From Corallococcus interemptor (GTDB lineage: Bacteria > Myxococcota > Myxococcia > Myxococcales > Myxococcaceae), in contig NZ_RAWM01000068.1 in assembly GCF_003668875.1 (NCBI RefSeq), forward strand, positions 1-46,320: 46,320 nt of DNA, in the 5' to 3' direction. Positions 7,223 through 15,145 of the stretch are shown here, piece by piece. Each line of letters begins with the position of its first letter. Position 1 is the stretch's first letter. The notes under the pieces are model-generated. The model ran no database searches and was not told where the DNA came from. It was given only the letters and a program-made list of their open reading frames with translations. Position numbers and translations under genes: made by a program.

Positions 7223-10200
7223 CTAACCGGGGATGAGGCCCCCGACGAAGTCCTTCAGGCCGCCGTAGATGTCTCCGGCCAGGTCGCCCACCTCGCCGGG
7301 CAGGTCCTTCAGGGCACCGAGCGCGTCCTTGGCGGCATCGATGCCCTTGTCCGCCAGATCGCCCAGGTGGCCCACGGCTGCCTCCGCCAGCTGACCGCCC
7401 GCGCCGGCCAGGTCCTTGAGCGCGTCCACGCCCGCGTCGCCCAGGTCCGCCACGGCGATGAGCAGCTCCTTGCCGCCCTCCGTCAGGTTGTCCTTCCAGG
7501 CCTTGGCGACGTTCTTGAAGGACTCCACGCCGTCCTTGAGCAGGTCACGGGCGAAGTCCTTGGCCCACGTCACGCGGTTGTCGACGAAGTCCTTGATGGC
7601 GCTCGCCGCCTTGGTGGCCAGCTCGCCGCCCTTGCGGGCCATGTCGGACAGCGCGCCGCCCACCCACTCGCCGGCCTTGGTGAGGGCCTCGCCGGGGTTC
7701 TCCGCGATGTACTTGAGCGTCTCCACGGCCTTCTCGCCGGCGTTGGCCAGGCCCTTCACCAGGCCCTCCGCCAGCTCGGCGCCCTTGGCGCCCAGGTCCT
7801 TCACGGACTCCCAGGCCTTCTTGGCCAGCTCGCCGCCCTTGGCCAGGGCGTCGCCAATGGCCTCCTTCGCCTTGGCCGCGGCCTCGCCCGGGTTCTGGGC
7901 CGTCCAGGCCAAGAGCTCCAGGCCCTTCTCGCCCAGCTCCTTGGCCTTGTTCACCGTGTTGGAGACGAGCGTCGTCGCCCCGTCGATGAGCTCCTTGGCC
8001 TTCTCCTTCGCGGCGCCGGTGAGCTTGTCGTAGCCGGCCTTCAGGTCATTGAGCGTGGAGACGGCCTGCTTGTAGAGCGCCTTGCCGGCGTCCGTGGCCA
8101 GGTCCAGGCCCTTGTCCACGACGCTCTTGATGCCTTCGAGCGCCTTCTTCGCGGCCTCGCCCGGGTTCTGCGCGATGTACTTGAGCGTCTCCAGGCCCTT
8201 CTCACCCAGCTGCTTCGCGCCGTCGATGACGTTGTCGAGGACCTGCTTGGCCTCCTTGGCCAGCTCGCCGCCCTTCTCGATGGCGGTGTTGAAGGCCTCC
8301 GTCGCCGCCTTCACCGCGGCCTCGCCGTACTTGGACGGGTTGCGCACCACGTCCGCCAGCTTGTGGATGACCTTCGCGGCGCCCTTGAGGCCCTCGCCGG
8401 CCAGCTCCGCCTGGGACACGCCCACGAACTCGGCGGCCTTCACCGCGCCCTTGGCGGCCTTCTCCACGCCCCACTGGATCAGCTGTGCGGTGCCTTCCGG
8501 CCCGTAGTACGCGGCCATGTGCGCCAGGCCCGCGGGGCCCTGCGCGGCGGCGCCCGCCAGGTTCACGGCCTTCATCCAGCCCGGGGCCTCGTAGCCGTCC
8601 GGGTCGGCCTCGAACTTGGCCTTCTCCTGGCTGAAGCCGATGTCCATCGCCAGCTCGGCGGCGCCCAGCAGCACGCTGGCGCCCACGTCCGCGGCCACGC
8701 CCACGCCGGTGAGGTCCAGCGCGATGCCCAGGCCCGCGTCCGCGACGTTCAGCGCCGCGGCGGTGTGCGCGAAGTAGCCCAGGTCGTTGTTCTTGCCGTG
8801 CAGCTCCAGGGACTCCTTCTCGTACTTCGCCGCGTCGATGGCGTTGGGCAGCGCGCCCGCCACCGGGACGACCTTCGCCAGGTTCTTGAACACCTTGCCG
8901 GCGACGTCGGCGGTGATCTCCACGCCGATCTTGCCCAGCACCTTGTCCATCACCTTGAGGCCCTGGCCCACCAGCTTGCTGCCCGCCTTGTCCAGCAGCG
9001 GCCCCAGGCCCTTCACGGTGGTGTTGAGCGCGTCCGCGCCCAGGCCGTCCGTGAGCTTGAGCATCGCCTTGAGCGCGCCGGAGTCCATCTCCGTCACCAG
9101 CTTGGAGACGACCTTGGCCGCGTCATCGTCCAGCTTGCCCGCGAGCTTCGCGAACTGCTCCGTGGTCTTCGGATCCGACAGGACCTCGTTGAGGACCTTG
9201 TGCTCCATGCCGCCCAGCGCGCTCACCAGCCGCTTGCCGGCCGCGGCGTCCGCCTTGCCCAGCTGGCCCACCAGGTTGTCCAGGGCCTTGGGGTCGGTGA
9301 TGCCCTTGAGCGCGCCCTCCAGCGACTCCGGGCCGCCCAGCTTGGTGGCGGCGGCGTCCAGCTTCTTGAGCTGATCCGGCGACAGCTTGGACGCGAGCTG
9401 CGGATCCAGCCCCTTCACCTTCACGTTGGCCAGCTGCGAGCCCTGCTGGGCCACCTCCGTGGCGTTCTTCACGCCGCCGTTCTTGAGCACGTCCGCGAAG
9501 GCCTTGAGGTCCTTCTTGAGGTCGGGGGCCTCCGCCAAGAGCTGCGCGGCGGCCAGCGCCTTGTCCTGCGTGGAGGCGTTGGGGTCCACCAGGGTGATGG
9601 CGGCGCCCGCGGCGCGCAGCGACCCGTCCAGCTTGCGCAGGTCATTGGCCAGCGCGGGGAACTTGTCCCCGGCGAAGTCCTTGAGCGCCTTGCCCAGCTC
9701 CAGCGTGGCGGTGGCCTTGTCCGTGGCGGAGGCGTTGGGGTCCGTCCACTTGCCAATGGCGCCCACCAGCTTCTCCGCGGCGGGCAGGCCCTTGAGCGCG
9801 GTGTCCAGCACGCCCTTCAGGTCCTCGGGCGCGAAGGTGTCGCCGGTGGCCTTGGCCAGGGTGAGCGCGGCCTGCGCCTTGTCCACCTTGCTCGCCTTGG
9901 GGTCCGTCAGCTTGCCCAGCGAGGTGAGCGCGTCGGAGTTGGTGGCCAGCTTCGCCAGCTTCTCGTCCTTGACGCCCAGGCGCTCCAGCGCGTTGGGGAC
10001 GGTCTCCGGGAACTGCGAGGCCAGCTCGCCCAGGGCGGTGGCCTTCTCGGAGAAGGAGCCGGTGCCCAGCTTGTTGAGCGAGTCGTAGGCCTTCTTCAGG
10101 TCCTCCTTCTTCGCGTCCTTCAGCTCCGGGAAGAGCTTGGGCAGCTCCTCCGGCTTGTCCGGCAGCGCCTCCGCGTGGGGCGGCTTCGGATCCGCCGCCG

Positions 10201-10567
10201 GGGCCGTGCCATTGGCGTTGCCCGTCACCTGCGCGTTCACCGGGCGCGCGGAGCCATTGCCGGTGGACAGCGGCGTGGCGAACGGGTTCGTGGACTCGCC
10301 CGTCAGCCGGTTCACCCCGTTGCGGTTCTGCGAGGAGCTGCCCGCGGTGAACTGATCATCCTGGAACAGCTTCACCGTGGGCTGCTTCGTCTGCTGTTGC
10401 TGCTGCTGCTTCGCGGCGGCCTCGGCGGCGGCCTTCGCGGCGGCTTCGGCGGCGGCCTTCGCGGCGGCTCGAGCAGCGGCCTCGGCGGCGGCGCGCGCGG
10501 CGGCTTCAGCGGCGGCCCGGGCGGCGGCGGCAGCGGCGGCGGCGGAACCATCAATGGGGGTGGACAT
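7223..10567 (-). CDS. giant amphipathic-helix repeat protein (apolipoprotein/LEA-like), function unknown
   Basis: Protein of 1114 residues, Ala/Lys/Leu/Glu-rich. ATG 10567 is chosen because AGGAG lies eight bases upstream; the frame opens further upstream without a site. Residues 9-52 are an Ala/Arg/Glu/Lys low-complexity helix followed by six Gln. About residues 220-380 hold three 52-54 residue repeats beginning DPxAS..DKA. A glycine/alanine-rich hydrophobic segment at ~604-644 could insert into a membrane. The C-terminal 450 residues are amphipathic helices like apolipoprotein or LEA proteins, with the signature AxNPGEA three times (~802, 890, 957). There is no signal peptide or catalytic motif. 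It has its own terminator and an inverted repeat upstream. It might be a membrane-active or structural secreted protein; function is not known to me. Confidence 0.88.
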   Translation of the reverse strand: MSTPIDGSAAAAAAAARAAAEAAARAAAEAAARAAAKAAAEAAAKAAAEAAAKQQQQQQTKQPTVKLFQDDQFTAGSSSQNRNGVNRLTGESTNPFATPLSTGNGSARPVNAQVTGNANGTAPAADPKPPHAEALPDKPEELPKLFPELKDAKKEDLKKAYDSLNKLGTGSFSEKATALGELASQFPETVPNALERLGVKDEKLAKLATNSDALTSLGKLTDPKASKVDKAQAALTLAKATGDTFAPEDLKGVLDTALKGLPAAEKLVGAIGKWTDPNASATDKATATLELGKALKDFAGDKFPALANDLRKLDGSLRAAGAAITLVDPNASTQDKALAAAQLLAEAPDLKKDLKAFADVLKNGGVKNATEVAQQGSQLANVKVKGLDPQLASKLSPDQLKKLDAAATKLGGPESLEGALKGITDPKALDNLVGQLGKADAAAGKRLVSALGGMEHKVLNEVLSDPKTTEQFAKLAGKLDDDAAKVVSKLVTEMDSGALKAMLKLTDGLGADALNTTVKGLGPLLDKAGSKLVGQGLKVMDKVLGKIGVEITADVAGKVFKNLAKVVPVAGALPNAIDAAKYEKESLELHGKNNDLGYFAHTAAALNVADAGLGIALDLTGVGVAADVGASVLLGAAELAMDIGFSQEKAKFEADPDGYEAPGWMKAVNLAGAAAQGPAGLAHMAAYYGPEGTAQLIQWGVEKAAKGAVKAAEFVGVSQAELAGEGLKGAAKVIHKLADVVRNPSKYGEAAVKAATEAFNTAIEKGGELAKEAKQVLDNVIDGAKQLGEKGLETLKYIAQNPGEAAKKALEGIKSVVDKGLDLATDAGKALYKQAVSTLNDLKAGYDKLTGAAKEKAKELIDGATTLVSNTVNKAKELGEKGLELLAWTAQNPGEAAAKAKEAIGDALAKGGELAKKAWESVKDLGAKGAELAEGLVKGLANAGEKAVETLKYIAENPGEALTKAGEWVGGALSDMARKGGELATKAASAIKDFVDNRVTWAKDFARDLLKDGVESFKNVAKAWKDNLTEGGKELLIAVADLGDAGVDALKDLAGAGGQLAEAAVGHLGDLADKGIDAAKDALGALKDLPGEVGDLAGDIYGGLKDFVGGLIPG
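10393..10545. repeat. low-complexity coding repeat: CAG run and Ala-rich 12/24-base units
   Basis: On the plus strand a CTG-rich run (10393-10412) encodes six consecutive Gln, followed by imperfect 12- and 24-base units based on GCGGCGGCCTTC encoding Ala-Ala-Ala-(Glu/Arg/Lys). It lies in the N-terminus of the giant repeat protein. Such tracts slip readily and the length may vary between isolates. Confidence 0.8.
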
Positions 10568-10601
10568 GGGCAGAACTCCTACCTTTTCGAGAATCGAGAA
10601 T

Positions 10602-10668
10602 GCCTCGGGATTCTCTACATTTCGCGGCGAATGTTGCCTGACTCTCCGCAAACCGTGAATCCCGAGGC
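10602..10668. promoter_or_regulatory. 12-bp perfect inverted repeat upstream of the giant repeat gene
   Basis: GCCTCGGGATTC (10602-10613) and GAATCCCGAGGC (10657-10668) are perfect inverse complements separated by 43 bases. They lie 35-101 bases upstream of the minus-strand start at 10567, where a promoter is expected. The arms could be two sites for a regulator that loops DNA, or an RNA stem in a long leader. Confidence 0.4.
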
Positions 10669-10780
10669 GATGGACCCGATACGAAGGTGTCGCTCTGCGG
10701 GTTACATGGATTGCGCGGTCCCCGCATGACGCGGGCGGGCATACCGGCCGCTATGGAAGTTCCACCGGAGTCCCCCTGCG

Positions 10781-11191
10781 TCATGCCCCCGGGGACGATG
10801 GATTCTCAGCCTCCGAGCTGAGCGCCCACTGGCCCAGGCACATGCACCCGGCGGAGGTGAGCAGGGTCAGCGCCCCCGCGACGATGAAGGGGCAGTCCAC
10901 GGCCATGAGCAGGGGCAGCGGGGCCCACCCCGCGAGGAAGCTGGCCGGGGTGAACAGCAGCGCCCGGGGGCCGCGCATGAAGCTCTGGATGAGCCCCAGC
11001 ACCGCGCCCGTGACGGCGAAGCCCGCGAGCATCGCGTACGGGTACGCCTTGTTGAACATCAGCATGTAGACGCCCAGCAGCGGGAAGACGTGCACGCTGC
11101 CGGGGATCCACAGGATGAAGGCGCTCAGCACCCAACTGCTCGGCGGCCGGGACTTGGACATGGGGGGAATCCATCCCATGTCGCGGCCCAT
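10781..11191 (-). CDS. small multi-pass membrane protein
   Basis: Protein of 136 residues with about four predicted transmembrane helices (hydrophobic runs around SSWVLSAFILWIPGSVHVF, LLGVYMLMF, YAMLAGFAVTGAVLGLIQ and FIVAGALTLLTSAGCMCLG). I do not recognise the family. ATG 11191 is chosen because AGGGAG sits five bases before it; a GTG at 11197 is also in frame. It lies just downstream of a Cys-rich lipoprotein on the same strand, but a 15-bp palindrome between them suggests separate control. Confidence 0.7.
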   Translation of the reverse strand: MGRDMGWIPPMSKSRPPSSWVLSAFILWIPGSVHVFPLLGVYMLMFNKAYPYAMLAGFAVTGAVLGLIQSFMRGPRALLFTPASFLAGWAPLPLLMAVDCPFIVAGALTLLTSAGCMCLGQWALSSEAENPSSPGA

Positions 11192-11206
11192 GGCCACTCC
11201 CTGGCG

Positions 11207-11221
11207 ACAGACACTGTCTGT
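11207..11221. promoter_or_regulatory. 15-bp palindrome, candidate operator
   Basis: ACAGACACTGTCTGT has perfect 7-base arms around one central base. It lies 16-30 bases upstream of the membrane-protein start at 11191 (minus strand) and just past the stop of the lipoprotein gene at 11231. A one-base loop cannot form an RNA hairpin, so a protein-binding site is the more natural reading. Confidence 0.45.
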
Positions 11222-11230
11222 GCGGATGGG

Positions 11231-11560
11231 CTACAGCTTGACCTGGCAGGCCTTGAGGTTGGTGTTGCTGACGCCGTTGCAGGCGTAGCTCTCCCGGCAG
11301 TCGGACGACGAATCGCAGACGGGCGAGCACATCAGTGAATCGAGCTGGCGCGTGCACAGCGTGTCCTCCGGACAGCCGCCGCCCGCGCCCTCCTCGGTGC
11401 AGTCCTGCGCGCAGAAGGTGCCGGGGAAGTCCCTGCGGCAGGAGAGGCCGGAGCCACAGCCTTCGTCGCCGCAGATCTCCCCCACGCCTCCCGTGCTGTC
11501 GCCACAGGCCAGGAGGGGGAGCGCCATCAACAGGGGGAGCAGCATTCGGGTCAGTCGCAT
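11231..11560 (-). CDS. small cysteine-rich lipoprotein
   Basis: Protein of 109 residues. The start at 11560 gives a lipoprotein signal, MRLTRMLLPLLMALPLLAC, with Cys19 as the lipidated residue; AAAGGA lies upstream. The mature part has about twelve cysteines in CGDEGCGSGLSC, CAQDC, CPEDTLC and CSPVCDSSSDC patterns, typical of myxobacterial secreted Cys-rich proteins stabilised by disulfides. No catalytic motif is seen. It lies immediately downstream (43 bases) of the aminopeptidase P gene on the same strand and may share its transcript. Confidence 0.75.
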   Translation of the reverse strand: MRLTRMLLPLLMALPLLACGDSTGGVGEICGDEGCGSGLSCRRDFPGTFCAQDCTEEGAGGGCPEDTLCTRQLDSLMCSPVCDSSSDCRESYACNGVSNTNLKACQVKL

Positions 11561-11603
11561 GCGAAGTCCTTTCAATTGTCCGTCGGGTCGTGAGCAGTGC
11601 GTT

Positions 11604-13424
11604 TCAGAGCGGCTGGGTGCGCTGGAGGAGCCAGTCGCGCGCGGGGCCCTGGACGTGGGGCTGGAGTCTTTCACGCACGGTGGCGTGATAGGCATTGAGC
11701 CAGTCCACCTCGTCCCGGGAGAGCAGGGCCACGTCCACCAGCCGCGTGTCGATGGGACAGAGGCTCAGCGTCTCGAAGCGCAGGAAGTCGCCGAACTCCG
11801 TCTTCCGGTCCGGCACCGCGGCGATGAGGTTCTCGATGCGGATGCCCCAGCGGCCCGGCCGGTAGAGCCCGGGCTCGTTGGAGGTGATCATCCCCGGCTC
11901 CATCGCCGTGGTGAGGTCGTTGAGCATCGTCGGGGAGAAGCCGTGCGGCCCCTCGTGGACGTTGAGGAAGAAGCCCACGCCGTGGCCGGTGCCGTGGCCG
12001 TAGTCCAGGCCCTCCGCCCACAGCGGCGCGCGCGCCAGCGCGTCCAGGTTCGGGGAGCGGGTCCCCCGGGGGAAGCGGGCGCGGGACAGGTTGATCATCC
12101 CGCGCAGCACCAGCGTGAAGTCGCGCCGTTGCTCGGGCGTGGGCTCGCCCACGGGTACCACCCGGGTGATGTCCGTGGTGCCGGACGTGTACTGGCCGCC
12201 GGAGTCGATGAGCAGCAGGCCCTGCGGCGTCTGGCCCGGCAGGCACACCGTCGCGTGCGAGTCCCGCGTCGCCCGGTAGTGCGGCATGGCGGCGTTCGCG
12301 TTGTACGCGGCGATGGTGGAGAAGCTGAGCGACACGAAGCCCGGACGCTTCGCCCGCTCCGCGGAGAGCCGCTCGTCCACGGTCAGCTCGGTGATGGGCT
12401 CGCGGCCCAGGGCGGACTCGAACCAGGCGAAGAACGCGCACAGCGCCGCGCCGTCCTGCTCCATCGCGTCGCGGAAGTGCGCGAGCTCCGCGTCCGTCTT
12501 GCGCGACTTGGCCACGGTGGACGGGTTGAGCCCCTCCACCACCGTGACGCCCCGGGGCACCGCCTGCCGCAGGCCGTGGGTGATGCGGCGCGGATCCACC
12601 AGCAGCCGCGTTCCCTCCTGCAGCGCCCCCAGCGCGCGGGCCGCCTCGTCGTACGGGTGCAGGGTGATGCCGTCCGCCTCCAGCGCCGCGCGCAGCGCGT
12701 CCGGCACCTTGCCCTCGCCAATGAACAGCCGCGCCCCGCCGGGCTCCACCAGCAGGTGCGCGAGGAACAGCGGCAGGTGCTCCACGTCCGCGCCGCGCAG
12801 GTTCGTGAGCCACGCGACGTCATCCAGCGTGGAGATGAAGTGATGCGTCGCGCCCAGCACGCGCATCTCCGCGCGCACGGCCCGCAGCTTGTCCGTGCGG
12901 GACACGGGCGACAGCGCGTGCGCGAAGACGGGCGCGGCGGGCAGGGGCGGCCGGTCCGTCCACGCCTCCGCCAGCACGTCCAGGTCCGTGCGCAGCACCA
13001 CCCCCGCCGCGGACAGCTGCGAGGCCGCCTGACGGGCCTGGCCCAGCCCCAGCACCGCGCCGTCCACCGCCACCGTCTGCCCTTGCGGCACGTTCGCGGC
13101 CAGCCAGTCCAGGGGCGACTGCCCGGGCGCGTTCGTCGTGCGCACCGTCGCGATGCCGCTGCCCATCAGCTGCGCGTCCGCCTGGTCCCAGTAGCGGCTG
13201 TCCACCCAGAGGCCCGCGTCGTCCTCCGTCACCACCAGCGTGGCCAGCGAGCCGGTGAAGCCAGACGCCCACTCGCGCCCCTTCCAGCGGGCCGGCAGGT
13301 ACGTGGACAGGTGCGGGTCGCTCGTCGGGACCCACACCGCCGCCACCCCGCGCGCCCGCATCACCTGCCGCAGCCGCGCGATGCGCTCGCGCGCCGCGGC
13401 CCCCTGCGTCTGCCCCTGGCCCAT
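11604..13424 (-). CDS. aminopeptidase P family protein (M24, Xaa-Pro aminopeptidase)
   Basis: Cytoplasmic metallopeptidase removing an N-terminal residue before proline. It has the three-part layout of the large (~600-residue) PepP/XPNPEP1 type: two creatinase N-terminal domains (~1-315), then the pita-bread catalytic domain. Metal ligands are visible: Asp in LLIDSGGQYTSGTTDITR (the two-Asp motif), His in GTGHGVGFFLNVHEGPHG, Glu in MITSNEPGLY and Glu in GIRIENLI, in the expected order. The ATG at 13424 has GGAGGA five bases upstream and is preferred over 13457. 606 residues matches the family. It faces the glycosyltransferase gene divergently across ~295 bases in which I see no further gene. 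Confidence 0.95.
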   Translation of the reverse strand: MGQGQTQGAAARERIARLRQVMRARGVAAVWVPTSDPHLSTYLPARWKGREWASGFTGSLATLVVTEDDAGLWVDSRYWDQADAQLMGSGIATVRTTNAPGQSPLDWLAANVPQGQTVAVDGAVLGLGQARQAASQLSAAGVVLRTDLDVLAEAWTDRPPLPAAPVFAHALSPVSRTDKLRAVRAEMRVLGATHHFISTLDDVAWLTNLRGADVEHLPLFLAHLLVEPGGARLFIGEGKVPDALRAALEADGITLHPYDEAARALGALQEGTRLLVDPRRITHGLRQAVPRGVTVVEGLNPSTVAKSRKTDAELAHFRDAMEQDGAALCAFFAWFESALGREPITELTVDERLSAERAKRPGFVSLSFSTIAAYNANAAMPHYRATRDSHATVCLPGQTPQGLLLIDSGGQYTSGTTDITRVVPVGEPTPEQRRDFTLVLRGMINLSRARFPRGTRSPNLDALARAPLWAEGLDYGHGTGHGVGFFLNVHEGPHGFSPTMLNDLTTAMEPGMITSNEPGLYRPGRWGIRIENLIAAVPDRKTEFGDFLRFETLSLCPIDTRLVDVALLSRDEVDWLNAYHATVRERLQPHVQGPARDWLLQRTQPL

Positions 13425-13719
13425 GGCTTCCTCCGTCGTTGCGTCGAGCGTCCTCATGCCGGAAACCGCGCCCCATTTCCAAGGCCCTCCCGCGCTGGAT
13501 GTCCACGCGCGGGGTCAAGACTCCTGGGAATGCGGGTGCTCTTCGGAAGACGCGGCGCAGCATCCCGTTGGGGCGGGGATGGGGGATGTGTTGTCCATTG
13601 GTGGAAAAGCGACGCGAGGGCCTGGGCCTCGGGCGCGGCGGTGCTTACCAAGCCGGTGGCCGCGGTGAGGAGCACGCGGCCGGCTTTACCCGTCTCCAGA
13701 GCAGGCCTGGTTTCCCACC

Positions 13720-14961
13720 GTGCGACGTGTTCTCGCCATCCTTCCCTACGTTCCGCTGCCTTCGGATACGGGCGGCACCCTGCGCACGCTCGAGTTGGTG
13801 CGTGCCCTTGCCTCGCGCTTCGAGCTGGACGTGTTCGCGGTGCACCGGGCGGGCAACGACGCCGAGGGCTTCAAGCGCTGGCTGGGGGAGCACGGCGTGC
13901 CGGCTTCGCGGCTGCACCTGGTGGACCTGCCGCGCGTGGCGCCCCGGGAGACGCTCAACAGCGGCCGGGCCTTCCTCAAGGGCACGCCGCTCACCTACGT
14001 CCGCTTCGCGCGCCAGGGCCTGAAGGACGCCCTGCGCCGGGTGCTGACGGAGCGAGGCCCCTTCGACATCATCCACTTCGACCACCTGCACATGGCGCAG
14101 CTGTTGCCGCTGGCGCGGCAGCTGAATCCGACCGCGCACATGGTCATCGACGAGCACAACGTGGAGAGCCAGCTCTTGGCGCGCATGGCGCCGCTGAGCC
14201 CGGCGCCGATGCGGCCGTTCCTGAACTGGCAGTTCAAGCGGGTGGAGCGGCTGGAGCGCGAGTGCGTGCGTCAGGCGGACACGGTGCTGGCGTGCTCGTC
14301 GGTGGACGCGGAGCAGCTGCGCGCCATGGGGGCGAAGCGGGTGCACGTGGTGCCCAACGGCGTGAAGCTGCCGGACTTCGCGCCGCGCGAGGGCACGGGT
14401 GACGACCTCGTGTTCGTGGGCTCCATGGACTGGTGGCCCAATGAAGACGCGGTGCTGCTGCTGGCGCGCGAGGTATGGCCGCTGGTGTCGTCGGACCTGT
14501 CGACGAGCAAGCTGATGGTGGTGGGCCGCAGTCCGCCCGCGTCCGTGCGCGCGCTGGAGAACGAGCGGCTGGTGGTGACGGGCTCGGTGCCGTCTGTGGC
14601 GCCGTACCTGGCGCGAGCGCTGGCCACGGCCATTCCGCTGCGAGCGGGCAGCGGCACGCGCCTCAAGGTGCTGGAGGCCGCGGCGGCGGGCGTGCCCGTG
14701 GTGGCCACGCGCCTGGCGGTGGAGGGCTTGCCGGTGGTGGAGGGGCAGCACGTCCTCCTGGCGGAGTCCCCCCAGGAGTTCGCCGCCGCGCTGCGCCGGC
14801 TGCGCAAGGATCCGGACCTGTGCAGCAAGCTCGCGCAGAACGCCCGCCGCATGGCGGAGGCCTTCGCGTGGGACGGAATCGGCGCGGGGCTGGGTGAGCT
14901 GTACCTGAACGCGGTGGCGGTGAATGGCGGGAAGACGCCGTCCGGGACGGAAGCGAACTGA
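13720..14961 (+). CDS. GT4-type glycosyltransferase
   Basis: GT-B fold glycosyltransferase of 413 residues. The N-terminal acceptor domain begins MRRVLAILPYVPLPSDTGG; the C-terminal donor domain carries GSMDWWPNEDAV, common in GT4 proteins of exopolysaccharide clusters, and the Glu-containing donor motif in GSGTRLKVLEAAAAGVPVVAT. It starts with GTG at 13720 and has no signal peptide. Its 3' end converges on two other glycosyltransferase genes, so the three probably belong to one polysaccharide or glycan-decorating locus though transcribed oppositely. Two strong stem-loops follow the stop codon. Acceptor and sugar are unknown. Confidence 0.92.
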   Translation: MRRVLAILPYVPLPSDTGGTLRTLELVRALASRFELDVFAVHRAGNDAEGFKRWLGEHGVPASRLHLVDLPRVAPRETLNSGRAFLKGTPLTYVRFARQGLKDALRRVLTERGPFDIIHFDHLHMAQLLPLARQLNPTAHMVIDEHNVESQLLARMAPLSPAPMRPFLNWQFKRVERLERECVRQADTVLACSSVDAEQLRAMGAKRVHVVPNGVKLPDFAPREGTGDDLVFVGSMDWWPNEDAVLLLAREVWPLVSSDLSTSKLMVVGRSPPASVRALENERLVVTGSVPSVAPYLARALATAIPLRAGSGTRLKVLEAAAAGVPVVATRLAVEGLPVVEGQHVLLAESPQEFAAALRRLRKDPDLCSKLAQNARRMAEAFAWDGIGAGLGELYLNAVAVNGGKTPSGTEAN

Positions 14962-14969
14962 GGAGCCGG

Positions 14970-14999
14970 CCTGGCGCGGTGGACCCACACCGCGCCAGG
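14970..14999 (+). terminator. 12-bp stem-loop after GT4 gene
   Basis: CCTGGCGCGGTG and CACCGCGCCAGG form a perfect 12-bp stem with a 6-base loop, beginning eight bases after the glycosyltransferase stop codon. There is no T-run, so it probably protects the 3' end or acts with the second hairpin at 15027. Confidence 0.6.
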
Positions 15000-15026
15000 G
15001 CTCGCCCGCCGAAGCCGCACCGCACG

Positions 15027-15053
15027 AACCTGTCCGGCTGTCGGACAGGTTTT
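15027..15053 (+). terminator. intrinsic terminator between convergent glycosyltransferases
   Basis: AACCTGTCCG and CGGACAGGTT form a perfect 10-bp stem with a 5-base loop; the T-run TTTT begins within the stem and continues two bases beyond it. Orientation fits termination of the rightward glycosyltransferase gene. Confidence 0.65.
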
Positions 15054-15145
15054 GGACGACCGGGGCCGGAGCCTCTGTGGGGGACCTGCGTCGTACCGGG
15101 AGTCGCGGACGGCGCTTGAGGACAGGGTCCTTCAGCGGCCACGCC

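Noticed and set aside
7367..10729. Plus-strand open frame of about 1120 residues opposite the giant repeat gene
   Set aside because: It is a shadow of a biased minus-strand gene: product is Arg/Gly/His/Leu-rich with no domains, while the minus frame has a ribosome-binding site, repeats and a terminator.
11352..14402. Plus-strand open frame of about 1016 residues across the aminopeptidase P gene
   Set aside because: It runs antisense to a gene with all M24 metal ligands and then out of frame across a glycosyltransferase; composition is random for high-GC DNA.
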